From positions 682,001-746,000 of the forward strand of contig OZ252146.1 in assembly GCA_965248735.1 (NCBI GenBank): a stretch of 64,000 nucleotides of DNA, in the 5' to 3' direction. Both the position numbers and the translations under genes were made by a program. Source of the DNA: Aldehydirespirator sp965248735 (lineage in GTDB: Bacteria > Actinomycetota > Acidimicrobiia > Acidimicrobiales > Aldehydirespiratoraceae). Each line of letters opens with the position of its first letter. Position 1 is the stretch's first letter. This document shows, piece after piece, positions 1-8,800 of this stretch. A model generated the notes under the pieces. It did not search any database, was not told the origin of the DNA, and worked only from the letters and a program-made list of their open reading frames with translations.

Positions 1-625
1 TCGGTCAACCAATACGCCGCAGCGCCGCCGAAGGCGCGCATCGCACGGTCAACACAGGCGATCACCGTCGCCAACCTGCGATCCAGCACGGCACCACGAC
101 CCGGAACCGCGACCACGCCAACCACGCACAAAACAGATTCGTCCTTCGGCCGGCGATGACCGGACCGGCGCCCCAGTCCCACTGGGCCCACATCCCAGGC
201 TCGCCGATCCACGGCCGACACACCCGCCGCCGACCACGGCGATGGTTGGCCCTCACCTCCGCGACCGCCCGACGCACCGTCCGGTCCGAACCCGCAAACC
301 CCAACGCCTTCAGCTTGTCGAAGGCCCGGTCGGCGCGGATCTTGGCGTGGGACCGCTCGACCCACTCCTCGATCTTCGGCAGCCACGGATCGATGATCCG
401 CTCCCTGCGCTGCGGTCCGCCGCCGGCCAGCGCGCCGGCGTCGCGCTCAGCGACATAGCGGGCCACGGTGTGATGAGACACCCCGGCCAGCTCACCGGCG
501 CCACGCAACGACCCAGCCACGTCGAACGCTTCCAACATGTTCATGACTTCCTCGTGAGACTTCACTCGCTCCTCCTGCTCGATGGTCACGGCTGTGGTGA
601 CCGGCCATTCGAGTAGCAGGAGCAC
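1..625 (-). pseudogene. IS21-family transposase (IstA-like), frameshifted and cut by the window edge
   Basis: The minus-strand reading starts at 625 with a helix-turn-helix segment (SLRGAGELAGVSHHTVARYV) and continues into the DDE integrase core, with the hallmark segment MWAQWDWGAGPV followed by TNLFCAWLAWSRFRVVVP, typical of IS21 IstA. Just after VVVP, near position 90, the frame is lost. Shifting one base restores the expected family continuation VLDRRLATVIACVDRAMRAF to the left edge, so a single base appears to be missing. The gene is therefore probably inactive. The partner ATPase IstB would lie beyond the window. The matching IS end is at 677-758. Family assignment is from motif recognition. 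Confidence 0.85.
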
Positions 626-676
626 CCCGCCGCGGTGGACCCCGACGGGAAATGGACTTCAACGCGGGCAACCCTG

Positions 677-758
677 TCGGCCGCCGCTGGGCAGAACCGT
701 TGGCCGCCAGCGGGCAGCTACATGGCCACCAGCGGGCAGGATCTCATGGCCGCCGACA
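677..758. repeat. IS21 outer end with tandem transposase-binding-like repeats
   Basis: Upstream of the IstA start there are two 17-bp direct repeats, TGGCCGCCAGCGGGCAG (701-717) and TGGCCACCAGCGGGCAG (723-739), with a 22-bp period and a degenerate third unit at 677-694. The inward-reading end TGTCGGCGGCCATGAGATCC sits at 739-758. IS21-family ends characteristically begin with TG and carry several internal repeats bound by the transposase, so 758 is probably the element boundary. Confidence 0.6.
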
Positions 759-808
759 GTCGGTGCTGACCTGGCCGAAGCCGCCATACGGGCGGCTCGG
801 CATGCTAT

Positions 809-1837
809 GTGTGTGGGATGCTCCAAGTAGGCACGACCAACAGGGTGGTGCTTGGCGACATCGCCTGGTATCTGTCGCCGCGACTCGACGAGGCGGAATG
901 CCTGAGCCACGCCCGCTCCGCCGGCGGGGTCGTGCTCCGCGGAACCAAAGGCGCAGCGGCTGCAAACAGGCTCAGGCAACAGGGCTTCGGTGGGCGTCTG
1001 TGGCTCGACCCGGCAGCGTACGAGAGACACTTAAGCGGCTCACACCCGACCCTGTGGGACGAATGGCATCAACGTCAGCTAGAAGTCGGCGTGGCTGAGT
1101 TCATCAGCCCGGGCGCCTATGTAGGGGACTCTGATTCTTTGGCTTTGGGGCTGGCTCTGCACTCTGAAGGGGATTGGGTCAACAGACACGGCGGACGCTT
1201 ATCCCTCGCCCTCCACTACTCGTGGCTGACAAAGGGCCGGCAGGCTTTGATCAAACAATTGCGCGATGTCGATCTGCCGTTCGCCTTGGCCTTCGCCGAC
1301 CGTTACGACCCGCTCGGCCGTGCCGGTGCCGTAAAGGGCCTCGTCGAGTTGCTCTCCCAGGTCAGCGACGTGACGGTCATGCGATGCGACATCGGGGCTA
1401 TCGGCGCCGTCGCCCACGGAGCGAAACTGGGGGCCTTTGGAACATCGGCCACGATGAGGCACGTCTTCCCGCCTGACCAGCAAGGGGGAGGGCCTTCGTC
1501 AAGCCCGGCGGTGTTCGTGGAGCCTCTGTTGGGCTTCATGTCGGGCGCTTCGCTGGATGCCCTCCCGCGAGGCGCAAGCCCGGCCTGCCGTTTGAGGTGC
1601 TGTAGCGGTCAGTCGCTGGGCCGCCTCAACACGCGCACCAGAGAAGCTGAGGCCATCCGGCACAACCGAATTGCTGTGCGACATGTTCTCGGTCTCCTGC
1701 TCGCGTCGAATCCCCCCCATGACACTTCCTTCAAGCAGATGTGCCAGCAGGCTCGAGCCGCAGCCAAGAGACTGTCGCATCGGGCGAGCAGCCACGTCGA
1801 CGTGAGCGCACAGGTCAATGCCTGGGCACAGCTATAG
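809..1837 (+). CDS. hypothetical protein, possible TIM-barrel-like fold
   Basis: A 342-residue ORF with codon use like the other genes here. I do not recognise the family. The sequence alternates short beta-strand-like and helical segments (VVLRGTK, RLWLDPAAYERH, AEFISPGAYVG, FALAFADRYDPL, VTVMRCDIGAIGAVAHGAKLGAFGTS), which is compatible with a barrel fold; this is inference. It has no signal peptide or membrane segment. The start at 809 is uncertain: a second ATG lies at 818 (MLQVG) and neither has a clear ribosome binding site. It converges with the next gene, their stops only 3 bp apart. Confidence 0.55.
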   Translation: MCGMLQVGTTNRVVLGDIAWYLSPRLDEAECLSHARSAGGVVLRGTKGAAAANRLRQQGFGGRLWLDPAAYERHLSGSHPTLWDEWHQRQLEVGVAEFISPGAYVGDSDSLALGLALHSEGDWVNRHGGRLSLALHYSWLTKGRQALIKQLRDVDLPFALAFADRYDPLGRAGAVKGLVELLSQVSDVTVMRCDIGAIGAVAHGAKLGAFGTSATMRHVFPPDQQGGGPSSSPAVFVEPLLGFMSGASLDALPRGASPACRLRCCSGQSLGRLNTRTREAEAIRHNRIAVRHVLGLLLASNPPHDTSFKQMCQQARAAAKRLSHRASSHVDVSAQVNAWAQL

Positions 1838-1840
1838 GGC

Positions 1841-2458
1841 TCACGCAGGCTGCGAGGCGACACTCTCAGTGATCTGCTTGTAAGCCAGTTCGCAGATCCA
1901 CCATCGGTATGCGCCCAGCGTCGGGATGATGTGCTTGGGCTCGGATACTGAGATCAGCATCCCGTTCCGGGAACGGGCTACGCCCACCCCGTAGAGAGCG
2001 GCGTTTAGGTTCCACGGGTCCGCCGGGTCAACATCTCGCTGGACCACCACTGCCATCGTCGCCACCGCAGAGAGCTGCCCGACACGCCGCACCAATCGCT
2101 CGACGCTACGCCCGACCGCGAGAACACCAGACACAGTGAGCGGCGGCCGGCTCTCGCGGATCAGCGAATCCCCGTCTGCGATTACTACCGAAGTAGGCGC
2201 CCGGTCGAGAAGTGGCCGAGCCCAGGCCGGGATCGCCGACTGTTGAACCCGCATCGCGTGAGGCAGTTCCCATAGCGCGGTGACGACCTCCCGATCAGTG
2301 ATCGCGCCCAGCCCCACGCGTGCGCGGCGAGCGTGCTCGTGCTCATCGATGCTCACAGTCACCGCCACCGGACCGATCGGAAGGCTGATCTTCACCACCT
2401 CGCCGACAAAGCCAAACGCTTCAGCGCTCTGGGCGAGGAGGATGTCGTGTGGCGTCAC
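1841..2458 (-). CDS. hypothetical protein
   Basis: An ORF of about 205 residues with no family I recognise. It is soluble, rich in beta-branched residues, and ends WWICELAYKQITESVASQPA. I place the start at the GTG at 2458 (VTPHDILLAQSAEAFGF). A longer version reaching a TTG at 2521 would run through the first copy of the 48-bp direct repeat and looks less protein-like. It is convergent with 809-1837, so the two stops almost touch, an arrangement that suggests a compact module with the Cro-like regulator upstream. Function unknown. Confidence 0.5.
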   Translation of the reverse strand: MTPHDILLAQSAEAFGFVGEVVKISLPIGPVAVTVSIDEHEHARRARVGLGAITDREVVTALWELPHAMRVQQSAIPAWARPLLDRAPTSVVIADGDSLIRESRPPLTVSGVLAVGRSVERLVRRVGQLSAVATMAVVVQRDVDPADPWNLNAALYGVGVARSRNGMLISVSEPKHIIPTLGAYRWWICELAYKQITESVASQPA

Positions 2459-2490
2459 TTGACTGCCATCGCCAGCTTGTTGAGATTCAC

Positions 2491-2620
2491 GGCGAGGACG
2501 GCTGCGAGCTTGGCAACGCAAGAGCTAGGGCCCGCGCTGCCGGTCCCACGTCCAACTACGCGGTTGCCTTCAGGCGAGGACGGCTGCGAGCTTGGCAACG
2601 CAAGAGCTAGGGCCCGCGCT
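2491..2620. repeat. 48-bp exact direct repeat (two copies, 82-bp period)
   Basis: An identical 48-bp stretch beginning GGCGAGGACGGCTGCGAGCT and ending GGGCCCGCGCT occurs at 2491-2538 and 2573-2620. The copies flank a 34-bp spacer, just upstream of the minus-strand gene starting at 2458 and of the plus-strand regulator at 2712. It could be a recent tandem duplication or paired binding sites in this divergent control region. Nothing else in 2621-2683 is recognisable. Confidence 0.8.
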
Positions 2621-2683
2621 CCTGTCTGAGAGCGCCGCCCTGACCGTCTGGTAGGCGTTCCCCGACCGTGGAGCAGATTGTGT

Positions 2684-2711
2684 CGTAGTATAATACGAGT
2701 ACTATACTACG
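2684..2711 (+). promoter_or_regulatory. promoter with palindromic operator, near-leaderless start
   Basis: A perfect inverted repeat CGTAGTATA (2684-2692) and TATACTACG (2703-2711) ends directly at the ATG of the Cro-like regulator. The left arm contains a perfect -10 hexamer TATAAT at 2689-2694; no clear -35 is seen. Transcription would start about 10 bases before the ATG, so the message is nearly leaderless. An operator overlapping the -10 and start site suggests autorepression by the encoded protein (inference). Confidence 0.7.
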
Positions 2712-2969
2712 ATGAAGCCGTCGGCATCTCCCGAGTCGGCTCCGAGCCTTGGATCTGCAATCGGCAGCATGATCCAAAAGACGCGCGAGGAGCACGGGCT
2801 TTCTGCCGAGAAAGTCGCTCGGCGGGCAGACATCTCAGTGGACACAATTCGAAGCATCGAACAAGGGCGCGTACCCAACCCACGAATTGGCACCATCGTG
2901 ACCATCGCGGCGGCGCTTGAGGTCAACGTGGGCAAACTGGTCGAGCCAGCGGATCCGACGAACGAGTGA
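2712..2969 (+). CDS. XRE/Cro-family helix-turn-helix regulator
   Basis: An 85-residue DNA-binding protein consisting of a single HTH_3 domain. Residues about 15-75 read GSMIQKTREEHGLSAEKVARR then DISVDTIRSIEQGRVPNPRI, the classic helix 2-turn-helix 3 layout in which the recognition helix is SVDTIRSIEQG. The ATG at 2712 abuts a palindromic operator and has no Shine-Dalgarno, consistent with leaderless translation common in actinobacteria. It probably regulates itself and perhaps the divergent gene ending at 1841. Small single-domain members are often immunity or antitoxin-type regulators, but no toxin is seen next to it. Confidence 0.85.
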   Translation: MKPSASPESAPSLGSAIGSMIQKTREEHGLSAEKVARRADISVDTIRSIEQGRVPNPRIGTIVTIAAALEVNVGKLVEPADPTNE

Positions 2970-3042
2970 CCCTGGCGGGCCCATTCAAAATCCGGAGAGG
3001 CTGACTTGGTTGCGGAAGCCCCGGGTTAGGGTTGGCCCATCC

Positions 3043-3308
3043 TGCGGGTGCCGGAAACTGTCTCGTGGCTGGTCAGGCAGCATTGCGGTACTCGTCGATG
3101 AGTCCGTTGCATCAGGCCGTTCTTGCGACATCGTGGTGACTGTCTGGCTGGTCTGGTGGGTCGGTGGCGGCGGGCGGCCGCTGGTCGAGTGAAGGGTGGG
3201 GCCGGTGCCAGCACAGCGAACAAGCGACAGACGATGCGGTACACGATGACTCAGGATCGGGCCGCATCGCGGCAGACCAACGACCACCGCCAGTTTCCGG
3301 CACCCACA
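3043..3308 (-). mobile_element. internally deleted IS derivative (non-autonomous)
   Basis: Both ends of the TGTGGGTGCC IS group are present (TGCGGGTGCCGGAAACTG at 3043 and GGCACCCACA at 3308) but the element is only about 266 bp. The minus strand keeps the transposase N-terminus (YRIVCRLFAVLA) fused directly to the C-terminal tail, so about 0.9 kb of the coding region is missing. It can only move in trans, if at all. Confidence 0.8.
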
Positions 3309-3317
3309 CGCACTGTT

Positions 3318-3619
3318 TCAGGGTGTGACGATGCTGGTAACAGCGTGCGGATCTCTCAACCGACTGGTGCGGCCAACCCCAACAGGAAGCCGAGCACCAC
3401 TTGCGGCGATGAGGAGCCAGACCGCCACGAGCGCGGCCCATCGGATCGACCGCAACGACGCCGCGATGCTCGCCAACTCTGGCGCAGCGAGCGCGGTGGT
3501 CTGCACGGCAGATGTCCGAGTCGGGCGCAGGACGTTGTCGGTCTTGTAGAGGATCTCCCATTCGTATTCATCGGTCTCGCGGACGATGACCGCGGACGCT
3601 TCGACGCCCTGGCGGAGGC
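3318..3619 (-). pseudogene. 5'-truncated membrane protein fragment
   Basis: About 100 codons on the minus strand, reading SLRQGVEASAVIVRETDEYEW, then a helix-rich stretch and one transmembrane segment (IRWAALVAVWLLIAASGARL), before a stop at 3318. The upstream part is missing because the 153-bp MITE (3620-3772) is inserted; translation could only begin inside the MITE (MYRIMYRFLVPG). The family is not recognisable. It may be the remains of a small membrane-anchored protein. Confidence 0.5.
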
Positions 3620-3772
3620 TGTGGGTGCCCATAATTTGGTCGTGGGCGCTGACCAGGGGTTTCGCGCTCCATCCTGGGACCAGGAATCGATACATGATGC
3701 GGTACACGAGGACTCAGAATCGGCCCGCATAGCGACAGGTCAACGACCACGGCCGAGTTTCCGGCACCCACA
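3620..3772. mobile_element. 153-bp MITE, copy 1
   Basis: Starts TGTGGGTGCCCATAATTTGG and ends GGCACCCACA. It matches 20323-20475 over its whole 153 bp with about seven differences. The left half is the transposase-start end of one IS subfamily (compare 31673 onward) and the right half, reversed, is the transposase-start end of another (compare 39950-40008), joined at CATCCTGGGACCAGGAATCG. It is thus a head-to-head palindrome-like element without coding capacity. It interrupts a membrane-protein gene on one side and an SLH-protein gene on the other. No target-site duplication is obvious. Confidence 0.85.
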
Positions 3773-4499
3773 GGGCAGTCCCGGTGGTGGGCACCGCCCA
3801 GTCAGGCAGTGGGAACCCCGCTGTGGTAACCCTTCCGGTGCCCTTCGGGCGACACAACCCGGGATCCGGTTCACCGAGCTGCTCGGCACGGTACAAGAAG
3901 GTTGCCATCTGTGCTCTGGTTGTGGTTGCGTTGGGGCAGAACACCGTGCCGTCCCCGCAACCCCGGGTGACCCCGGACGCGGCCAGCCTCGCGACGTCCG
4001 CCGCGTACCAGGCGTCACCAGCGACATCAGAAAACCCCGGGTCGGGGCCCTCGGCCAGATAGTAGGCCCGCGACAAGAACACCGCCATCTGCGCCCGGGT
4101 CACCACATTGTCGGGGCAGAACACAGAGCCGTCTCCGCAACCCCGGGTGACGCCGAGATCAGCCATACGCTCAACGAACGGCGCATAGAAACTGTCGGAG
4201 CCCACATCGTCGAACCTCGACTCGCTGACCCTGGGCGGATCCTGGCCCCCGAGAACCCGCACAACCCACACCGCCATCGTCTTGCGGTCAATCGCCTTGT
4301 CGGGGCAGAACCCCTCGTCGCACTGGGTGCCTGAGAACACCCCGGACCGATCCAGCTCCATGACCGCCTCGCTGTAATAGGAGCCCTCAGCAACATCGCC
4401 GAACCGGCTGGGCTGCGCTGACGCCGGCGCCGCCGCAAGCACCCCAGCCGCGGCAGCAACCGCAACAAACACAGAAACGAGCCCACGCAAAGACATCAA
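3714..4499 (-). CDS. secreted SLH-like repeat protein, C-terminally truncated by a MITE
   Basis: A 261-residue protein with a signal peptide (residues 1-28, ending PASAQ) followed by three SLH-like repeats (FGDVAEGSYYSEAV, FDDVGSDSFYAPFVERM, FSDVAGDAWYAADVARL), each with the family pattern of a Cys pair and TMAVW or AQMA.F motifs. Such repeats anchor proteins to cell-wall polymers. The region CRPKGTGRVTTAGFPLPDW aligns with CRPRGIQNSTVGFPLPSW in the metalloprotease at 35947, where a peptidase domain follows. Here the reading runs into the MITE after VPTTGTA, and the last 19 residues (LWVPETRPWSLTCRYAGRF) are MITE-encoded. So this was probably once an SLH-metalloprotease that lost its catalytic domain. 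It may still be secreted. Confidence 0.85.
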   Translation of the reverse strand: MMSLRGLVSVFVAVAAAAGVLAAAPASAQPSRFGDVAEGSYYSEAVMELDRSGVFSGTQCDEGFCPDKAIDRKTMAVWVVRVLGGQDPPRVSESRFDDVGSDSFYAPFVERMADLGVTRGCGDGSVFCPDNVVTRAQMAVFLSRAYYLAEGPDPGFSDVAGDAWYAADVARLAASGVTRGCGDGTVFCPNATTTRAQMATFLYRAEQLGEPDPGLCRPKGTGRVTTAGFPLPDWAVPTTGTALWVPETRPWSLTCRYAGRF

Positions 4500-4841
4500 A
4501 GGCCTGCTGCCTCCCCGAGTCGTTAAAACGCCGGGAACCTACCAGAGCACCCCTGAAGGCGCCTGCGGCTCGGGCTCGCCGCTCAGATTGGGCATGGCAT
4601 CCGACCCAGAAGAAAGGCGCCTCGCGAGTGCTGTTGGACCGCCGCAGCGGTTAGGGCCAGCTCGGTGCCAGACTCTCGCTCAGCGATCAAGTCGTTCGCC
4701 GCATCCCGGACTGCCCCAACAGCAGCGGCCTCAGCACCGACGAGGAACGTTCTCAGATCACGGGGTCCGCGTTCACGAATCGCCCCAAACACGTTCAGCG
4801 GGCCGCGTGGCACGAGCCGCTGACCTGCGGGTTTATGACTA
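4500..4841. other. upstream region of the SLH gene; unassigned open frame
   Basis: The stretch holds the presumed promoter of the SLH gene and, on the minus strand, an open frame continuing from the IS fragment at 4842 (KPAGQRLVPRGPLNVFGAI to LLGRMPCPI, stop at 4583). The frame has no recognisable domain and no start of its own; it may be a host gene remnant. Confidence 0.35.
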
Positions 4842-5386
4842 CGTGCCGGCCCCCTGGAGCGTGTGGGTGCGGGATCGATTCCGGCGTTGTTGAGGATCTG
4901 CTGGACCGTGGACGCAGCAAGGCGGTGGCCGAGCCCGGCGAGTTCGCCATGGATGCGGCGATAGCCCCAAGGTCGGATTGTCGGCTGCGAGGCGCGGTGT
5001 GAGTCGGCGAAGCTCAGCTGAGGTCGATGGTCGGCCCGGCGGTCGCTGTGGTTGGGTCCAGTGCCCGACGACGCGGCGCCGCTGCTGACGCAACAGCGTG
5101 TCGGGGACGACCAGCCACCCGGCTCGGCTCGGTCGCGCGAGCGCGGCCGCGATCGCCCCGAGCAAGGTCCGGTCGGCGTCGGTGAGCTCGGGTCGGTCGA
5201 CCTGGCGGCGCAGCACAGCGAGTTGGTGGCGCAACACGATGATCTCAAGGTCCTTCGAGCGGCGCGAACGCACAGAGAGGCGAACCAGCGCAACGAAGAA
5301 GCGGCACGCAATGCGGTGCACGAGGAATCAGGATCGGCCCGCATCGCGGCAGGTCAACGACCACGGCCGAGTTTCCGGCACCTACA
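4842..5386 (-). pseudogene. 5' half of an IS transposase (frameshifted, 3' end lost)
   Basis: The right-hand end GGCACCTACA (5377-5386, one mismatch to the consensus) and the transposase N-terminus are kept. The reading runs from HRIACRFFVALVRLS through SKDLEIIVLRHQLAVLRRQ to PSTSAELRRL, then slips frame before PWGYRRIHGELAGLGHRLAA and stops matching after DPAPTRS. The whole catalytic core is missing. It belongs to the same group as the full copies at 14585, 38864 and 40857. Confidence 0.8.
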
Positions 5387-5484
5387 CGCCGACTACTGGT
5401 TCATCATCAGAGTCGACGACGAGTTCGTCTGGTGGGCCAGCGCCCAGTCGTCGCCCACCCCCGAAGGCGTGACCTTCGACTGAA

Positions 5485-5619
5485 CTACTCCGCTCGCGCC
5501 AACTCGTCGCTCTCGGACGCGGTCGCGACCAGCGCACGGCCAGCAGCCTCGAACACGTCCAGGTCCACCAACGGCTCCTCGTCGCAAAGGTTGGCACCAG
5601 CAGGGTCCGGGGCGGTCAT
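5485..5619 (-). CDS. 44-residue acidic microprotein (third of a coupled trio)
   Basis: Reads MTAPDPAGANLCDEEPLVDL through DVFEAAGRALVATAS to ELARAE. A strong Shine-Dalgarno GGAGG lies seven bases before the ATG at 5619, and the ATG overlaps the stop of the preceding microprotein (ATGA), implying translational coupling. It is acidic, has one Cys and no signal peptide. No family is recognised. Together with 5616-5774 and 5771-5881 it follows the giant RCC1 protein on the same strand, so the four are probably one transcript. Whether it is made is untested, but the spacing and SD are unlikely by chance. Confidence 0.6.
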   Translation of the reverse strand: MTAPDPAGANLCDEEPLVDLDVFEAAGRALVATASESDELARAE

Positions 5620-5774
5620 CGTAGATCCTCCAACCGGTCAATGATCTCATCGACATCGTCCACCGCCACATTCCGCCATGGACACGAACATGCCATTTCC
5701 TGCCGTAGTGCCTGAACCTCACGGCTCGGAGCGATGACAGCCGAGAGCACACCCCGCGAATCGGCGCGGTTCAT
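5616..5774 (-). CDS. 52-residue microprotein (second of a coupled trio)
   Basis: Reads MNRADSRGVLSAVIAPSREV, then a Cys-x-Cys segment (MACSCPWRN) and an acidic amphipathic helix VDDVDEIIDRLEDLR. Its ATG overlaps the stop of the upstream coiled-coil ORF (ATGA at 5771-5774), and its own stop overlaps the next ATG. The pair of 4-base overlaps indicates a compact co-translated set. Function unknown; it could be an adaptor or a small toxin- or antitoxin-like peptide, but nothing in the sequence decides this. Confidence 0.55.
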   Translation of the reverse strand: MNRADSRGVLSAVIAPSREVQALRQEMACSCPWRNVAVDDVDEIIDRLEDLR

Positions 5775-5881
5775 GCGCCGTTCTCCAACTGGTTGATGAT
5801 CCGGTCGAGTTTGGATTCCACGCTGTCCAGTCGTGCGCTCAGTCGGGTCTCGATCCCGTCGATCTTGGCGGTGAGGCTCAT
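5771..5881 (-). CDS. 36-residue coiled-coil microprotein (first of a coupled trio)
   Basis: Reads MSLTAKIDGIETRLSARLDS and ends VESKLDRIINQLENGA, an almost perfect heptad pattern (I, I, L, L, V, L, I, L at a/d positions), so it should form a short coiled coil. The ATG at 5881 lies 10 bases after the stop of the RCC1 gene (5892), without a strong SD, suggesting re-initiation after that gene. Its stop overlaps the start of the 52-residue ORF. Too short for homology-based assignment. Confidence 0.55.
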   Translation of the reverse strand: MSLTAKIDGIETRLSARLDSVESKLDRIINQLENGA

Positions 5882-5891
5882 GCTGCTGGGG

Positions 5892-8800
5892 CTACTTGAG
5901 CCAGTTGGATGTGATGGTGTCGGTGCCGGTGCTGCTTACTGTGACGTAGGCGCCGTTGCCGGTGAGTTTGGCGAAGTTGATGAAGCACGGCCCATCCGAG
6001 GAGGCCGATCCGCTCTCACCGACAGTGACCGTGAAGGTCCAGAAGGTCGAGGGGTCGGGGTCCCCCTGCCAGCCGTCATGTGAGCACGAGACCGTGTATG
6101 TCCCTGCCGCGAAGTTGCGCAGCTCGACGTTCAGGTAGCGGCATGTCGGCGTGTCGGGGGCACACGGCACTCCCTCACCCGGCCCAACCGACGTGGGGCC
6201 GAGCCCGCCCTTGGACACAGCAACCGTAGGACCATCGCCGCGCGCGCCAAATGTCCCCGACGGTGCATCGGCCTCCCCGTAATAGTTGTGTCCCCAACAT
6301 GTGATGGTGTCGTTGCTGCGCAGCCCACAGGAATGATGGCTGCCGACGGTGACGGCTTTGAAGGTGCCCGCAGGCGCGTCGGACTCCCCAAAGCCGTTGT
6401 AGCCCCAGCAAGTGATGGTGCCGTGGCTGAGCAGCCCACAGGAATACCCGTCGCCGGCGGTGACGGCTTTGAAGGTCCCCGCAGGCGCGTCGGCCTGCCC
6501 GTAGGCGTTGCCGCCCCAGCATGTGATGGTGTCCTTGCTGCGCAGCCCACAGGAATGGTCGCTGCCGGCGGTGACGGCTTTGAAGGTCCCCGCAGGCGCG
6601 TCGGACTGCCCCGCGCCGTTGTCGCCCCAGCATGTGATGGTGCCGCTGCTGCGCAGCCCACAGGAATGCACGGTGGTGCCGGCGGTGACGGCTTTGAAGG
6701 TCCCCGCAGGCGCGTCCGCCTGCCCGTAATAGTTGTATCCCCAGCATGTGATGGTGTCGTTGCTGCGCAGCCCACAGGAATGCACGTAGCCGGCGTCGAC
6801 GGCTTTGAAGGTCCCCGCGGGCGCGTCCGCCTGCCCGTTTACGTTCTGGCCCCAGCATGTGATGGTGCCGCTGCTGAGCAGCCCGCACGAATGGCTCCCG
6901 CCGGCGGTGACGGCTTTGAAGGTCCCCGCGGGCGCGTCGGCCTGCCCGTGTTCGTTCTGGCCCCAGCATGTGATGGTGCCGCTGCTGAGCAGCCCGCACG
7001 AATGGCTCCCGCCGGCGGTGACGGCGTTGGAGGCGGCGGTGGGGGTGGGTGGCGGTGCCGTGGTGTTCGGCGCCGTCCCGCCGGTGGTGTCGTCGGGTGG
7101 GTCGGTGTCGCCGGGCGCGTCGGTTTGGCCGGTGTTGTTGTTGCCCCAGCATGTGATGGTCCCGCCGTTGGTGCGTATGGCGCAGGAGTGGTTCCAGCCG
7201 GCGGCGATGGCGCTGTATTGGTCTTCGGGCGCGTCGAGTTGGCCGTGTGATCCGACAATGCCCCAGCAGGTGGCATTGTTGTCGGTGCCTATGGCGCAGG
7301 AGTGGTTCCGGCCGGCGGCGATGGCGCGGAACTGCCCGACGGGGGCGTTCGTCTTGTCGCGGCTGTCGTCGCCCCAGCATTCGATGGTATTGTCGCTGCT
7401 GCGTATGGCGCAGGAGTGCGTGAAGCCAGCGGCGATGGCGCGGAACTGCCCGACGGGGGCGTCGAGTTGCCCCTCGTCTTTGCTGCCCCAGCATTCGATG
7501 GTGCCGTTGGTGAGTATCGCGCACGTGTGGATCCAGCCGGCGGCGACGTCGCTGTAGTGGCCTTCGGGCGATGTGGCGTGCACGCCCTGTTGGGGCCTGA
7601 CGCTGTCCGTGGCGAAGTAGCCGCCCCAGCATTCGACGGTGTTGTCGCTGCGTACGGCGCACGAGTGGTTCCAGCCTGCTGTGATGGCGCGGAACTCGCC
7701 GGCGGGGGCGTCGAGTTGCCCGTCGGTGTTGTCGCCCCAGCATTCGACGGTGCCGTCGGTGCGTATCCCGCAGGTGTGCCGCCCGCCGGCTGCGATGGCG
7801 CTGTATTGCCCGTCGGGCTCGTACAGCCGCCCGTGGGTGTTGTCTCCCCAGCAAGCGACGACCCCGTCTGCGCTCAGCGCGCACGTGTGCGAGTCGCCTG
7901 CTGTGATGGCGCTGTACCCGCCGGTGGGATCCGGGGCCACCATCTCCAATATCAGGTCGCGCACGATCCCTTTGTCGGCGGGCTCGATCCCCCATGTGTC
8001 GTCGACATCGGCCGCCACGTTGACTTTGTGGCTGTTGCCGCAGTCCGCCAGGGGAGCGACCGCCTCCTCCGCTGAGGGCCTCCAACTGTCGAAGGTGCGC
8101 AGATCGCCGAGCGCCGTAGCGGTTGTGAAGGGCTTCCGCAAGACGAGGTTCAAGAACAGACGGTTGGAGTCCTCCTCGGTGTCTGAGCAGGTGGGCGTCC
8201 AGTCGCCAAGGCTTGCGATGCGTCCCTGTACCTTGATGCTCCAGGGCGTGGACTCGGCCCACTCGTCGGCGGCGAGGTCGAAGAAGATGCCGAACGCTTC
8301 CGCGACCGCGAGCGCCCTCAAGGCTCCTTTCAAGCCGCTGAGGGTCTCAGCGTTGAACAGGCGCCGGAACTCTTGGAGTGAAAGGCTCTTCTTGGCCAGC
8401 GCTTTGGTGAGCTTCGTGTACTCATCGGTGGTGGGCAGTTGCATGCTTTCGATGCATTTCCGCGTGGCGCCCACTGCCGCCGAGAAGAGCTCCCAGAGGC
8501 CTTCGTCCGGGCCCACCTTCCTGAACAGCCTCGGCGCTGAACACTCGAACAGCACCGTGAGGAAGACTCCGACAACCTCGAAGGCTGCGGTCCCGGTCGG
8601 GGTCGGCAACTTGCTCCCCACGAAGAACACCACATCACCGAGGAACGTCTCCGCCGTGTGCTCTCGATGGAAGTGGATCGTATGAGTGACCGGGCCCTGC
8701 GGGCGCCCGATCGCGACCGCGGCCTGCGTCAGCGGCGGCATGAACACGCGGGTGTCATCAGAGAACACTTTGCTCGCAACCTGGTGAAGCACCCCCAGGA

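Noticed and set aside
2491..2620. CRISPR-like array
   Set aside because: Only two repeats of 48 bp with one spacer, and no cas genes.
3123..4334. 403-residue plus-strand frame
   Set aside because: It runs through a deleted IS, a MITE and antisense to the SLH gene; low-complexity Arg/Pro/Gly content and no domain.
5892..7100. Tandem 108-111-bp DNA repeats as a non-coding satellite
   Set aside because: They are codons of RCC1 blades in one open frame; periodicity matches 36-37 residues.
6175..8262. Long Arg/His-rich minus-strand frame opposite blades of the RCC1 gene and similar plus-strand frames at 6288-8685
   Set aside because: They are out-of-frame readings of the repetitive RCC1 coding sequence; composition is dominated by repeats and no start or domain is credible.
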